From positions 125-64,124 of the forward strand of contig NZ_SCHN01000026.1 of assembly GCF_004120195.1 (NCBI RefSeq): a stretch of DNA of 64,000 nt, in the 5' to 3' direction. The translations under genes were made by a program, and so were the position numbers. Below, in pieces: positions 17,403 through 27,124 of the stretch; position 1 is the first letter of the stretch, and every line of letters begins with the position of its first letter. Under the pieces are notes generated by a model. That model saw nothing but the letters and a program-made list of their open reading frames with translations, was not told the origin of the DNA and did not search any database. The DNA comes from Enterovibrio baiacu (GTDB lineage: Bacteria > Pseudomonadota > Gammaproteobacteria > Enterobacterales > Vibrionaceae).

Positions 17403-19478
17403 ATGTGTGGTGCCTTAATGCCAATGAAGCAGTTAACATATTGGTTCTCCCGTCTCACTCATAACAGCCCTTTTCTCTTCGCCGTTCTCGACAAAAACCA
17501 CCAGTACCTATGGGTCAGTCAGCGTTATTGTGAAATCAGTGGATTGAATCAGGATGAGTTAGTTGGAAAACACGATAAGGACATATTGGGTTCGACTTTC
17601 TACGAGGCATTAAAACCCCATTATTTACGTGCCATTAATGGAGAAAACTCCGAAGGCGAAATCGTTCTCAACGATGGCGTGCATGATTCTAGCTTTCATT
17701 TCAGCGTTTCCACGCTTGGCCCTTCTCAGCATGAAGAGTTGCCTGAAGGTGCCATCATTTTCCATGCTGTCGACACCTCTGAGCGTCAAATACTCACCAG
17801 CGCACTTGAATCATCAGAGCACAGATTTAAACACCTAAGCCAACTTGTTAGCGATGGTTGCTGCGTGTTGGATGATGGCATTGTACTGAGCGCGAACGAA
17901 CGCGCCGTGGCCCTGCTTGGCTATGACAGCGTTAATGAAATTCTTGGTGAAGACATCGAAAAGCTACTGATAAGCCCCGTCAAAGGGCGCTCTATTGTGG
18001 CATCGTTAACATCATTAAAACCAGGGCAACAACTTGCTTGCCAAGCGGTTTGTGCTGCAGCCGATAGCAGCCCGATCAATATCGCCTTCAGCGCCATCAA
18101 TGTATTAGGCGGAGAAGGGTCAATCATCACCCTTTCACGCTCCGTTTCAGAACCCGAGAACCACAAGCAAACCATTGAAAAATTGGCACAGTTTGATGCG
18201 TTAACAGGCCTGTATAACCGTCACGGGTTTTCCCGTCGTTTAGAGCAACTCATTGCCAATAAAACGCCATTGGTCATGTTCTACCTAGATGTCGATAACT
18301 TCAAAAACATCAATGACTCTCTAGGCCACCACATTGGCGATCGTGTTCTTCAAGACATCGCTCAACGCCTGAGAAAACAATTACCGCCTGAAACCATCCT
18401 TGGCCACCTTGGCGGTGATGAGTTCGCGGTATTGATGCCAGAACAAAGCGATGAAGCGTTGGCCACAGACCTTGCTAACCGCATTGTGAACGTGATCAGC
18501 CAGCCTTTTGATCTTTACCACTTCAGTAAATTCCTCGCGTGTTCCATTGGATTGGTGAAATACCCTGGCGACGGCAAAGACGCACGCAGCTTGCTGCAAA
18601 ACGCTGATACCGCGATGTACGAAGCCAAAGAGCAAGGCCGCAACCGTGTGGTGAATTACAGCCAACACATGAACAAAGAAGCGCGGATGCGTTTATGGCT
18701 GGAAATAGAACTTCAAAAAGCGCTGCAGAATAATGGGTTGGAAGTGTGGTATCAGCCTAAGGTGAGTGCCAAAGATTACACCATCAATGGTGCAGAGGCG
18801 CTCGTGCGTTGGAAGCACCCGGTTGAAGGCTACATCAGCCCTGCGCGTTTTATTCCTGTGGCTGAGCGTTCCGGCATGATTGAATTGCTGGGCCGTAATG
18901 TCATGCGTGAGGTGTTCCAAACCGTGAGGCGCTGGCAAAACATGCAGGTGTTGCCGGGTCGTGTGGCAATAAACCTCTCGCCCCAGCAGTTCAAAAACCC
19001 GAACCTCACCTCGCACATGAAAAAACTGCAGGTCGCAACGCAAACCGACCCATCACTCATTACCTTTGAGCTAACGGAAAGTGCGGTGATGAATGACGGT
19101 GAACACGCCATCCAAATGCTCAATGCCATAAAAGATCTCGGCTTTTCCTTGTCGATTGACGATTTTGGAACGGGGTATTCCTCACTGTCTTACTTGGCTA
19201 AATTCCCGCTGGATGAATTAAAGATCGACCGCGCATTTATCTGCGACATGGAGACCTTTCCTAAACAGGTCACCTTGATTGAAAACATCATCAATCTTGG
19301 TCGCTCATTAAACATGTCGTTAGTGGCCGAAGGCGTCGAAACCGGCAAGCAGGCCAGCGTGTTAGCCAACCTAAAGTGCGACACCATTCAGGGCTTCCAC
19401 TTCTACAAACCCATGCCTCGTGCAGAGTTTGAAGCCATCTTGGTGAGCAATAGAAAAGTCAAAGCAAAAGCGTCATAA
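17403..19478 (+). CDS. PAS-PAS-GGDEF-EAL c-di-GMP turnover protein
   Basis: Cytoplasmic bifunctional signalling protein (691 residues, no clear membrane segment) with two PAS-type sensory domains (about 18-125 and 135-245), a GGDEF diguanylate cyclase domain with intact GGDEF at about 337-341, and an EAL phosphodiesterase domain with the intact signature EALVRW at about 465 and DDFGTGYSSL further on. No RxxD inhibitory site precedes GGDEF. Both active sites look complete, so either activity is possible; composite proteins of this type are often net phosphodiesterases. The start may be ATG 17403 or the nearby ATGs at 17418 and 17424. Transcribed away from ubiT. The signal sensed by the PAS domains is unknown. 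Confidence 0.9.
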   Translation: MCGALMPMKQLTYWFSRLTHNSPFLFAVLDKNHQYLWVSQRYCEISGLNQDELVGKHDKDILGSTFYEALKPHYLRAINGENSEGEIVLNDGVHDSSFHFSVSTLGPSQHEELPEGAIIFHAVDTSERQILTSALESSEHRFKHLSQLVSDGCCVLDDGIVLSANERAVALLGYDSVNEILGEDIEKLLISPVKGRSIVASLTSLKPGQQLACQAVCAAADSSPINIAFSAINVLGGEGSIITLSRSVSEPENHKQTIEKLAQFDALTGLYNRHGFSRRLEQLIANKTPLVMFYLDVDNFKNINDSLGHHIGDRVLQDIAQRLRKQLPPETILGHLGGDEFAVLMPEQSDEALATDLANRIVNVISQPFDLYHFSKFLACSIGLVKYPGDGKDARSLLQNADTAMYEAKEQGRNRVVNYSQHMNKEARMRLWLEIELQKALQNNGLEVWYQPKVSAKDYTINGAEALVRWKHPVEGYISPARFIPVAERSGMIELLGRNVMREVFQTVRRWQNMQVLPGRVAINLSPQQFKNPNLTSHMKKLQVATQTDPSLITFELTESAVMNDGEHAIQMLNAIKDLGFSLSIDDFGTGYSSLSYLAKFPLDELKIDRAFICDMETFPKQVTLIENIINLGRSLNMSLVAEGVETGKQASVLANLKCDTIQGFHFYKPMPRAEFEAILVSNRKVKAKAS

Positions 19479-19490
19479 GCCACATTGCGT

Positions 19491-19521
19491 CGGGTTGCGA
19501 CACGAAAATGTCACCAACCCG
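19491..19521 (+). terminator. Possible terminator after the GGDEF-EAL gene
   Basis: An inverted repeat (CGGGTTG/CAACCCG with inner GACA/TGTC) lies 12 bp after the stop codon, followed only by accgctttctt. The stem is strong but the T tract is poor. Confidence 0.5.
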
Positions 19522-19670
19522 ACCGCTTTCTTCATGGCTTTCAGAGACGAAACGCGGCGTATGACGCGTAAACCTGCCTTATATCAATGCCCCGTCAGAA
19601 GTGACTCCCTAAAATCGCCTCATTAGGTTCATTAACACAACACGTCATTTTCTTTGACGTGGGGAATTAT

Positions 19671-20666
19671 ATGGAATTACTTTGCCCGGCAGGGAATCTA
19701 CCCGCCCTAAAAACCGCCATCGACAATGGTGCAGACGCCGTTTACATCGGCTTTAAAGATGGCACTAACGCCCGTCATTTCGCTGGATTAAACTTCGACG
19801 GCAAGAAGCTTCAAAAAGCAGCAAGTTATGTGCACGATCGCAATAAAAAACTGCATGTAGCACTCAACACCTTTGCCCACCCTGACGGCTTTCACCGTTG
19901 GACAGATGCGGTTGATGCTGCGATTGATCTGGGCGTTGATGCGCTGATCGTGGCCGATCTCGCCGTGCTGGATTATGCTGCAACCAAGCACCCAGACATG
20001 GAAATTCACCTGTCTGTGCAAGCATCAGCCACGAACAGTGCGGCCATTGATTTCTACCGCGACCATTTCAACGTTAAACGTGTGGTTCTGCCTCGCGTAT
20101 TGTCGATGCATCAAGTAAAGCAGCTTTCTCGCACGACGGATGTCGATCTCGAAGTGTTTGCGTTCGGCAGCCTTTGCATCATGTCAGAGGGGCGTTGTTA
20201 CTTGTCGTCGTACCTCACAGGGGAATCACCGAACACTGTCGGTGCGTGCTCACCTGCAAAATATGTCCGCTGGAAAGAAACCAACGAAGGGCTAGAGTCT
20301 CGCTTGAACGAGATTTTGATCGACCGATACAAAACAGGTGAAAACGCTGGCTACCCTACCCTGTGTAAAGGCCGTTTCATCACCGATGGTGAGGCATACC
20401 ACGCACTGGAAGAGCCAACGAGTCTGAATACCCTGTCTATCCTGCCCGAGCTGTTTGAAGCAAACATTGCTTCCGTCAAGATTGAAGGTCGCCAGCGCAG
20501 CCCGGCGTATGTCGAACAAGTAACACGCACATGGCGACAAGCCATTGATAGTTACAAAGCAAACCCTGAGGACTACCACGTTCTGCCTCAATGGAATCAA
20601 TGCTTAGACAGCGTATCTGAAGGGGCACAAACCACCCTTGGCGCATACCACCGCAAATGGCAGTAG
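19671..20666 (+). CDS. ubiU: UbiU, Fe-S U32-family protein of O2-independent ubiquinone synthesis
   Basis: Peptidase-U32-family protein that forms a heterodimer with UbiV and carries out oxygen-independent ring hydroxylation in ubiquinone synthesis. It has 331 residues, the same as E. coli UbiU (YhbU), and begins [14 protein letters not shown]. Four conserved cysteines expected to hold a 4Fe-4S cluster are seen in [14 protein letters not shown], in VGACSPA and in [10 protein letters not shown] chose ATG 19671, behind GGGGA, over an in-frame GTG at 19659. The ubiV start follows 13 bp after the stop, so they form an operon. Confidence 0.95.
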   Translation: MELLCPAGNLPALKTAIDNGADAVYIGFKDGTNARHFAGLNFDGKKLQKAASYVHDRNKKLHVALNTFAHPDGFHRWTDAVDAAIDLGVDALIVADLAVLDYAATKHPDMEIHLSVQASATNSAAIDFYRDHFNVKRVVLPRVLSMHQVKQLSRTTDVDLEVFAFGSLCIMSEGRCYLSSYLTGESPNTVGACSPAKYVRWKETNEGLESRLNEILIDRYKTGENAGYPTLCKGRFITDGEAYHALEEPTSLNTLSILPELFEANIASVKIEGRQRSPAYVEQVTRTWRQAIDSYKANPEDYHVLPQWNQCLDSVSEGAQTTLGAYHRKWQ

Positions 20667-20679
20667 GAGCTCACCACCT

Positions 20680-21546
20680 ATGAAATACTCTCTTGGCCCG
20701 CTACTGTACTTTTGGCCGAAAAACGACGTTGAAGATTTCTATCATCAAGCCGTCACTAGCCAAGCTGACATTGTTTACCTTGGTGAAACCGTGTGCTCCA
20801 AGCGCCGAGAAATGCGCACCAACGATTGGCTTGATGTGGCACGAGAGCTCGCGAACAGCGGCAAGCAAGTGGTGCTTTCCACCATGGCTTTGCTCGAAGC
20901 GCCGTCTGAAGTCAACATCATGAAAACACTGATCGACAATGGCGAGTTCATTGTTGAAGCCAACGATGTGTCAGCCATTCAACTTGCCCACGAAAAAAGT
21001 GTTCCTTTTGTCGCAGGCCCCGCGCTCAACCTGTACAACGCACAAGCGTTAAATGTGATGTTGAAAAAAGGCATGATTCGCTGGTGCATGCCCGTTGAAT
21101 TATCACGCGATTGGCTGCAAAAGGTGCTTACTGAAGCAGAAATTTTAGGTATTCGAGACAAGTTCGATGTTGAAGTCTTCAGCTACGGACATTTGCCTTT
21201 GGCCTATTCGGCGCGCTGTTTCACCGCACGTGCTGAAGATAAACCCAAAGACAAATGCGAAACCTGCTGCATTAGCTACCCACAAGGCATTGAAGTAAAA
21301 AGCCAAGAAGGCCAACCCGTCTTCACGTTGAATGGCATTCAGACACAATCTGGCTATTGCTACGATCTGAGTGGTGACCTTGCGTCAATGGAGGGTGTGG
21401 TGGATGTCGTTCGTATTAGCCCGCAAGGTAAAGATACGCTAGATATCCTTGCTGGCTTTAAATCAGGTCAATCGGATCTCGCGCCGCGTAGCCATCACTG
21501 TAACGGCTACTGGCACAGCATCGAAGGCATGGCGATACACGGTTAA
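20680..21546 (+). CDS. ubiV: UbiV, Fe-S partner of UbiU
   Basis: Second subunit of the UbiUV complex for anaerobic ubiquinone synthesis (288 residues; E. coli YhbV/UbiV 292). Conserved cluster cysteines are visible in VCSKRREM (N-terminal), [10 protein letters not shown], and KCETCC. Other blocks shared with E. coli are [13 protein letters not shown] and [12 protein letters not shown]. The start is ATG 20680 ([14 protein letters not shown]) with GGAG upstream; the frame is open back to 20638 inside ubiU but those residues are not part of the family. A bidirectional terminator follows the gene. Confidence 0.95.
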   Translation: MKYSLGPLLYFWPKNDVEDFYHQAVTSQADIVYLGETVCSKRREMRTNDWLDVARELANSGKQVVLSTMALLEAPSEVNIMKTLIDNGEFIVEANDVSAIQLAHEKSVPFVAGPALNLYNAQALNVMLKKGMIRWCMPVELSRDWLQKVLTEAEILGIRDKFDVEVFSYGHLPLAYSARCFTARAEDKPKDKCETCCISYPQGIEVKSQEGQPVFTLNGIQTQSGYCYDLSGDLASMEGVVDVVRISPQGKDTLDILAGFKSGQSDLAPRSHHCNGYWHSIEGMAIHG

Positions 21547-21590
21547 ATGCATCGAGCGCTAGCAGGTTAACGCTGGTGAACAGTAAAAAC

Positions 21591-21617
21591 AAAAAAGCCG
21601 CTTAAGCGGCTTTTTTC
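21591..21617. terminator. Bidirectional terminator between ubiV and nlpI
   Basis: AAAAAAGCCGC followed by a short loop and GCGGCTTTTTT gives a T tract on both strands, serving the convergent ubiV and nlpI genes. Confidence 0.92.
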
Positions 21618-21667
21618 TGCATCCAACCCTGACTAAATCATGAGCTGTCCCAACGTTGAATCCATCA

Positions 21668-22570
21668 TCATGACGATGGCGCTTGTCTCATCTTCTGCGC
21701 GATAAGACCCAGCTCTAACATGGCATAGCGGTGCTCAACAAAGTCGTACACATTGCCTGACATCGCCAGTTTATAAAGGGCCACTGCCGAACGGTAATCA
21801 CCGAGGGTTTGGTAGCGCTTCGCTAAATAGAAATACCCTTCGCACAGTCTTTCTGCCAGTTGCGCATTATCCTGGCTTGTACGCATGATGTTTTCAAAAA
21901 ACGCACTTTCGCTGACATCACGGATATAAAGACGCGCAATCTGCCATCCCCAATCTTGCTTGTCAGATGCCTGATAACGAGACGCTAAACGCTCCCTTGC
22001 AAGCACATCGCCGTCTTTTTCAACTTCGACCAGATACAGCCACAATGCACGATAAGCATCATGAGGGTTGTCTTTGTAATGTTTGAGTAAATCACGCTCT
22101 GCAAGTTCATAGCGACCGCCATAATACAGTGCAATGCCGCGATTGCGCTCAGCAAACTGATGCGCTTCATCTAGCTCTAATGTGGAGTCAAAGGCTTCAT
22201 AAGCCGCATCGTAAAGCCCGCTTTGCGTGAAATACACACCCAGGATGTTAAACACATCCGGTTGAGCAGGATTAAAAGAAAGGGAACGATTGAAGTCGAG
22301 GCGCGCAAGATCGCGTAAGCCCAAACTGTCGTTAATTAAGCCGCGCTCGTAGTATATCTGCGCTCTGTCTTTTTCGCTTAAATCAGAACGCGTGAGGATC
22401 TGATCGATACGTGCCAATTGCACTTCTTGCTGGGTGGTAGGTTGCAGAGGCACAGCCATTGGCAACAAGAGCCAAGGTTGAGTACTACTGACTGACGACG
22501 TCGACGCACACCCTGAAAGCATTAACAACGAGCCCACAAGGGTGAACGTTAGCCATCTATTTTTTCGCAT
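21668..22570 (-). CDS. nlpI: NlpI, TPR lipoprotein
   Basis: Outer-membrane lipoprotein that in E. coli is an adaptor for the protease Prc and for peptidoglycan hydrolase complexes. It has about 300 residues: signal peptide and lipobox LSGC, then tetratricopeptide-type helices (for example DKAQIYYERGLINDSLGLRD-like repeats through about residue 200). The start is uncertain: ATG 22570 (MRKNRW) is chosen, with AGGAGA 10 bp upstream; an in-frame GTG at 22576 is also possible. nlpI follows pnp as in other gammaproteobacteria, but a strong terminator separates them. Confidence 0.92.
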   Translation of the reverse strand: MRKNRWLTFTLVGSLLMLSGCASTSSVSSTQPWLLLPMAVPLQPTTQQEVQLARIDQILTRSDLSEKDRAQIYYERGLINDSLGLRDLARLDFNRSLSFNPAQPDVFNILGVYFTQSGLYDAAYEAFDSTLELDEAHQFAERNRGIALYYGGRYELAERDLLKHYKDNPHDAYRALWLYLVEVEKDGDVLARERLASRYQASDKQDWGWQIARLYIRDVSESAFFENIMRTSQDNAQLAERLCEGYFYLAKRYQTLGDYRSAVALYKLAMSGNVYDFVEHRYAMLELGLIAQKMRQAPSS

Positions 22571-22590
22571 TCGCACCAATCTCCTACCAT

Positions 22591-22613
22591 TAAAAAAGGG
22601 GGCATAGCCCCCT
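22591..22613 (-). terminator. Terminator downstream of pnp
   Basis: On the minus strand AAGGGGGC, a short loop and GCCCCCTT are followed by TTTTT, between pnp and nlpI. Confidence 0.9.
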
Positions 22614-22720
22614 TCTTATACCTTGTTTACGCGTGTGGCGTAAACCTCTATGCCTTACCCAAGTGACGTTGTGTGGGCTAAATGCCGTTCAACACCACCC
22701 AGTGGCAGAGTCAGGTTATC

Positions 22721-24853
22721 TTATGCGTCAGCTTCTGGCTGTGCATCAGACGCTGCAGCTTCGCCTGCTGGCGCTTCTACAGCTTCTTTCATGCTCAGAC
22801 GAATACGGCCTTGACGGTCGATTTCCAGAACCTTAACTTGTACTTCTTGACCTTGCTCTACGTAGTCAGACACTTTCTCGATGCGCTTATCAGCAACTTG
22901 AGAAATGTGTACTAGACCTTCTTTGGTACCGATAACAGACACAAAGCAACCGAAGTCAACGATGCGCGTTACTTTACCTGTGTAGATACGACCAACTTCA
23001 ACTTCAGCAGTCAGCGCTTCGATACGGTCGATAGCTGCTTTTGCTTTGTCGCCGTCAGTTGCAGCGATCTTCACTGTACCGTCATCTTCGATTTCGATGG
23101 TGGTTTCAGTTTCTTCAGTCAGTGCACGGATTACCGCACCGCCTTTACCGATCACATCTTTGATCTTCTCTGGGTTGATCTTGATAGTGTGGATACGTGG
23201 CGCGAACTGAGAAATGTCTTCACGCGCAGAACCAATTGCTTCGTCCATCACGGTAAGGATGTGCAGACGCGCACCTTTCGCTTGGTTCAGAGCAATTTCC
23301 ATGATCTCTTTGGTGATACCTTCGATCTTGATGTCCATCTGCAGTGCAGTAACACCGTCATCAGTACCCGCTACTTTAAAGTCCATGTCACCTAGGTGGT
23401 CTTCGTCACCCAAGATGTCAGAAAGAACAACGAAGTCGTTGTCTTCTTTCACAAGACCCATTGCAATACCCGCAACAGATTTCTTGATTGGAACACCCGC
23501 GTCCATCAGCGCAAGAGAAGTACCACATACAGACGCCATAGAAGACGAACCGTTTGATTCAGTAATTTCTGAAACAACACGGATGGTGTATGGGAATTCA
23601 TCTTGGCTTGGCATTACTGCTGCAATACCACGCTTAGCCAGTTTACCGTGGCCGATTTCACGGCGCTTAGGTGAACCAACAAAACCGGTTTCACCTACAC
23701 AGTATGGAGGGAAGTTGTAGTGCAGTAGGAAGTGGTCAGTACGCTCGCCAGTGATTGAATCAATGATCTGCGCATCACGCTTAGTACCCAATGTTGCAGT
23801 AACCAATGCCTGAGTTTCGCCACGAGTGAACAAAGATGAACCGTGGGTACGTGGAAGTACACCAGTACGCACGTCTAGCGCACGAACCATGTCTTTTTCA
23901 CGACCATCGATACGTGGGTTGCCCGCAATGATGCGACCACGAACAACGTTCTTCTCAAGGCTGCCTAGCATGCCTTGAATTTCACGAACGTTAAGATCTT
24001 CGTTTTCTTCGCTCAGTTGAGCAATAACGCTTTGCTTGATGTCGCCAACTTGTGCGTAACGCGCCATCTTCTCAGTGATTTGGTACGCTTCAACGAAACG
24101 AGACTCAGCCAGTTCAGCAACGCGCGCTTTAAGCTCAGCGTTAACTTCTGGTGCAGTCCAATCCCAAGCTGGTGTTGCAACTTCAGCTGCAAACTCGTTG
24201 ATTGCTTTAATCGCAACTTGTTGTTGGTCGTGACCAAACACAACAGCTTGTAGCATTTGCTCTTCGCTTAGACGGTCAGCTTCTGATTCAACCATCAGAA
24301 CTGCGCCTTCAGTACCTGCAATAACCAGGTCCAAACGGCTGCTTTCAAGTTCAGTGTTGCTTGGGTTCAGCACCAACTGATCGTTGATGAAACCAACACG
24401 TGCAGCACCGATAGGGCCATTGAACGGAAGGCCAGAGATCGCCAATGCTGCAGAGGTTGCAAGCATTGCTACGATATCAGGGTTAACGTCTGGGTTTACA
24501 GAAACCACAGTAGCGATAACTTGAACTTCGTTTTTGAAACCATCTGGGAACAGTGGACGAATTGGACGGTCGATCAGGCGAGACGTTAGCGTTTCACCTT
24601 CAGAAGGACGGCCTTCACGCTTGAAGAAACCACCAGGGATTTTACCTGCAGCGTAAGTACGCTCTTGGTAGTTAACAGTCAACGGGAAGAAATCTTGACC
24701 TTCAACAGCGTCTTTCTTACCAACAACACTTACGAATACGGAAGTGTCGTCCATGCTAGCCATAACAGCAGCAGTCGCTTGGCGAGCCATAACACCGGTT
24801 TCTAGCGTAACGGTGTGGTTGCCATACTGGAATGTTTTTACGATTGGATTCAC
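22721..24853 (-). CDS. pnp: Polynucleotide phosphorylase
   Basis: Phosphorolytic 3'-5' exoribonuclease of the RNA degradosome (710 residues, close to E. coli 711). Two RNase PH domains (about 1-210 and 315-545) flank an alpha-helical linker, followed by a KH domain ([19 protein letters not shown], about 555-610) and an S1 domain (about 620-690). The start codon is GTG ([11 protein letters not shown]), 7 bp after AAGGA; E. coli pnp also uses a non-AUG start. The long upstream leader suits RNase III/PNPase autoregulation as in E. coli, which I infer from family knowledge only. Confidence 0.97.
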   Translation of the reverse strand: MNPIVKTFQYGNHTVTLETGVMARQATAAVMASMDDTSVFVSVVGKKDAVEGQDFFPLTVNYQERTYAAGKIPGGFFKREGRPSEGETLTSRLIDRPIRPLFPDGFKNEVQVIATVVSVNPDVNPDIVAMLATSAALAISGLPFNGPIGAARVGFINDQLVLNPSNTELESSRLDLVIAGTEGAVLMVESEADRLSEEQMLQAVVFGHDQQQVAIKAINEFAAEVATPAWDWTAPEVNAELKARVAELAESRFVEAYQITEKMARYAQVGDIKQSVIAQLSEENEDLNVREIQGMLGSLEKNVVRGRIIAGNPRIDGREKDMVRALDVRTGVLPRTHGSSLFTRGETQALVTATLGTKRDAQIIDSITGERTDHFLLHYNFPPYCVGETGFVGSPKRREIGHGKLAKRGIAAVMPSQDEFPYTIRVVSEITESNGSSSMASVCGTSLALMDAGVPIKKSVAGIAMGLVKEDNDFVVLSDILGDEDHLGDMDFKVAGTDDGVTALQMDIKIEGITKEIMEIALNQAKGARLHILTVMDEAIGSAREDISQFAPRIHTIKINPEKIKDVIGKGGAVIRALTEETETTIEIEDDGTVKIAATDGDKAKAAIDRIEALTAEVEVGRIYTGKVTRIVDFGCFVSVIGTKEGLVHISQVADKRIEKVSDYVEQGQEVQVKVLEIDRQGRIRLSMKEAVEAPAGEAAASDAQPEADA

Positions 24854-25224
24854 GAGAAATTCCTTGTTTTATGTGCACTTACTTAGTGCGAGTCACTTTT
24901 TGTTCAAAGGCTTCACCAATCGCGACTAATGACAACACTCTACCTTCTTACCTTATTGATACGTAAGCAATTAGCGGAGTACTCTCAATAGTCGCGACCT
25001 GATGGTCGACTTCGTAGACTGCGAAGCCAATGAAAGCGCCAATATTATATACCCAAACGGGCGTAAGTTGCATGTTTCGGCATGAATAACTGGGGTTATG
25101 CTCAAGGCTTGGGGTTGCAACGCGATAAGACGGAATCAAAAATGACCTCACGTCGATCCTTCACCAGCAATCCTTGACGCTTAAGCCTAGTTAATACGTT
25201 AAATTGGGCGGGAACAAAAACGAG
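24854..25224 (-). promoter_or_regulatory. Long pnp leader/intergenic region
   Basis: About 370 bp between the rpsO terminator and pnp contain no convincing gene. Inverted repeats occur on the minus strand around 25000-25025 (CGACCATCAGGTCG; CTTCGCAGTCTACGAAG), in the part likely to be transcribed as the pnp 5' untranslated region. In E. coli the pnp leader forms an RNase III-cleaved duplex; a similar role here is inference. Confidence 0.45.
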
Positions 25225-25249
25225 AAAAGGAGCCATAAAGGCTCCTTTT
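25225..25249 (-). terminator. Terminator between rpsO and pnp
   Basis: A symmetric hairpin AAAAGGAGCC/GGCTCCTTTT lies 31 bp after the rpsO stop, on the minus strand. In E. coli a terminator at the same place gives partial read-through into pnp. Confidence 0.88.
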
Positions 25250-25280
25250 CGGTATGCGGTACTTATAAGCCAATGGCTTA

Positions 25281-25550
25281 TTAGCGACGCAGACCCAGAC
25301 GCTTGATCAGCTCAAGGTAACGGTCAGCGTTTTTGCCTTTCAAGTAGTCAAGCAGTTTACGACGACGCGAAACCATGCGCAGTAGACCGCGACGGCTGTG
25401 GTGATCACCTTTGTGCTCAGCGAAGTGGCCTTGCAGGTGATTGATAGAAGCAGTCAAAAGCGCTACTTGAACTTCTGGAGAACCAGTGTCGTTAGTGCCT
25501 TGTGCGTATTCAGCAACGATTGCTGCTTTAGTTTCTGCATTCAGAGACAT
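25281..25550 (-). CDS. rpsO: 30S ribosomal protein uS15
   Basis: Primary 16S rRNA-binding protein of the small subunit. 89 residues, the standard length. Conserved blocks: [12 protein letters not shown], the [17 protein letters not shown] helix region, [15 protein letters not shown] and the C-terminal [10 protein letters not shown]. It sits between truB and pnp as in E. coli, with its own promoter upstream. In E. coli S15 represses its own translation through a leader pseudoknot; the sequence of this leader was not folded. Confidence 0.98.
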   Translation of the reverse strand: MSLNAETKAAIVAEYAQGTNDTGSPEVQVALLTASINHLQGHFAEHKGDHHSRRGLLRMVSRRRKLLDYLKGKNADRYLELIKRLGLRR

Positions 25551-25622
25551 AGTCTTTTCCTAAATGTAAAAGGTTATATTTGTGTCAGCCAATCTCTGAT
25601 TCAGCCAACACCCGAGCGGCGG

Positions 25623-25651
25623 ATTCTACAGCGCTTGCTTCAATAAGGCAA
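25623..25651 (-). promoter_or_regulatory. Predicted sigma70 promoter of rpsO
   Basis: On the minus strand TTGCCT (25646-25651), a 17-bp spacer and TAGAAT (25623-25628) lie about 75 bp before the rpsO start, in the truB-rpsO gap. An independent rpsO promoter at this place is known in E. coli. Confidence 0.6.
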
Positions 25652-25693
25652 TCGATATAGTCCCCGCCGATGACGAATATCCGTCTAAGCAAC

Positions 25694-26641
25694 TTATTGC
25701 TGACGGATCTTCACCAAACGCTTTGGTGCTATCATGCCATCGGCATCAATTTCACCCACACCAATAAAGGTGCGCTCTTCACCCATCGTCATACGTACCT
25801 GACCTTCAGACGGCGCGTTCGCGGCCTGAACAGCCTGGCCTTGCAAGACGTAGCTTGCGACGGCAGGTAGAAGGTTAACTTCTTCAAGATCTTGTACGGC
25901 AGAATCAAGAGGAAGCAACAGTGGATCAAGGAGTTCACGAGGCTGAATGCCTTGTTCACGCGCTTGCTCTAGCAATTCTTCCAGTTGTTCCAGCGTTACC
26001 ATTCTCTCAACAGGGTAGTGAGAAACACCGATACGGCGAAGTGCCGTTACGTGCGCACCACAACCTAGCATTTCGCCAAGGTCATCAACGATCGTACGAA
26101 TGTATGTGCCTTTCGAACAGTGCACTTCCATCTCAATTTCATCGCCTTCAAAGCGCAATAGAGAGATTTCGTAAACCGTGATTTTACGTGCTTCGCGCGG
26201 TACTTCGATACCCGCACGTGCGTATTCGTAAAGTGGCTTACCTTCGTATTTCAATGCTGAAAACATCGAAGGTACTTGCATGGTTTCACCGCGGAAACCC
26301 GCAACAAAACCTTCAAGTTGCTCAAGGTTGACGTTCACGTCACGCGTTTCAACCACTTCACCATCAGAATCTGATGTATTGGTTCGCTCACCCAACTTCG
26401 CCACAACACGGTAGCGTTTGTCAGAATCTAGCAAAAATTGAGAGAACTTCGTCGCTTCACCAAAGCAGATTGGCAGCATGCCAGTTGCTAAAGGATCCAG
26501 TGCGCCAGTGTGACCCGCTTTTTCTGCGAAGAAAATGCGCTTCACTTGCTGCAAAGCACCGTTTGACGTGATGCCACTTGGCTTATCTAGTAGAACAATC
26601 CCGTCAACAGGACGTCCTTGACGACGTGGACGGCGGCCCAT
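25694..26641 (-). CDS. truB: tRNA pseudouridine-55 synthase
   Basis: Makes the universal pseudouridine 55 in the T loop of tRNAs. 315 residues (E. coli 314). The N-terminal [14 protein letters not shown] motif and the catalytic-Asp block [15 protein letters not shown] are both intact, as is a C-terminal PUA-like domain. The start shares one base with the rbfA stop (TAATG), so the genes are coupled. Member of the nusA-infB operon. Confidence 0.97.
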   Translation of the reverse strand: MGRRPRRQGRPVDGIVLLDKPSGITSNGALQQVKRIFFAEKAGHTGALDPLATGMLPICFGEATKFSQFLLDSDKRYRVVAKLGERTNTSDSDGEVVETRDVNVNLEQLEGFVAGFRGETMQVPSMFSALKYEGKPLYEYARAGIEVPREARKITVYEISLLRFEGDEIEMEVHCSKGTYIRTIVDDLGEMLGCGAHVTALRRIGVSHYPVERMVTLEQLEELLEQAREQGIQPRELLDPLLLPLDSAVQDLEEVNLLPAVASYVLQGQAVQAANAPSEGQVRMTMGEERTFIGVGEIDADGMIAPKRLVKIRQQ

Positions 26642-27039
26642 TATTCGGCCTCTCCATCTTTGTCATCTTCAACATGGCGTTCTTCATCAGACTTAACCGC
26701 TTGACTGACCAAGTTGGAGATGCGCATGCCTTCGGTCAGTGATTGGTCAAAAATGAAAATCACTTCTGGAGTAATACGAAGACGAATCGCTTTGCCAAGC
26801 AAAGTACGTACGTACCACGCTTGTTCGTTCAATGCTTCTAGGCCTTCTTCTGCGGTTTGATCACCCGTGGTCAGGAAGGTCACGTGAACTTTTGCATAAG
26901 CAAGGTCACGAGAAACATCAACGCCAGATACCGTCACCATGCCGATACGTGGGTCTTTGATTTCGCGTTGCAGGATCAGTGCAATTTCTTTTTGCACTTG
27001 CTGCGATACGCGTTGAGTACGGCTAAATTCTTTTGCCAT
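26641..27039 (-). CDS. rbfA: 30S ribosome-binding factor A
   Basis: KH-like ribosome maturation factor acting on the 5' end of 16S rRNA and in cold adaptation. 132 residues (E. coli 133). Conserved N-terminus [18 protein letters not shown], then [19 protein letters not shown] and [12 protein letters not shown]; acidic C-terminal tail ([10 protein letters not shown]). Lies between infB and truB as in most bacteria. Confidence 0.97.
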   Translation of the reverse strand: MAKEFSRTQRVSQQVQKEIALILQREIKDPRIGMVTVSGVDVSRDLAYAKVHVTFLTTGDQTAEEGLEALNEQAWYVRTLLGKAIRLRITPEVIFIFDQSLTEGMRISNLVSQAVKSDEERHVEDDKDGEAE

Positions 27040-27060
27040 AACGCTCTTCTCTCATAAGAA

Positions 27061-27092
27061 ATGGGGGGAAAGCGCAAAGCGCTTCCCCCCAT
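27061..27092. terminator. Large inverted repeat between infB and rbfA
   Basis: ATGGGGGGAAGCGC-type arms form a long near-perfect hairpin with loop around TTTG/CAAA. Neither strand has a strong T tract next to it, so it may be an RNA-processing or attenuating structure rather than a full terminator. Confidence 0.5.
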
Positions 27093-27124
27093 GGTGTTTA
27101 TAAACAACCTGTTACAGGCAGCTA

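Noticed and set aside
17228-19670. FNR-type palindromes near ubiT and ubiU
   Set aside because: Only half-sites or wrongly spaced repeats (for example TTGA-G-TCAA near 17292) were found, not TTGAT-N4-ATCAA.
24948-25151. 67-codon minus-strand frame in the pnp leader
   Set aside because: No ribosome-binding site or family resemblance, and it overlaps the inverted repeats of the leader.
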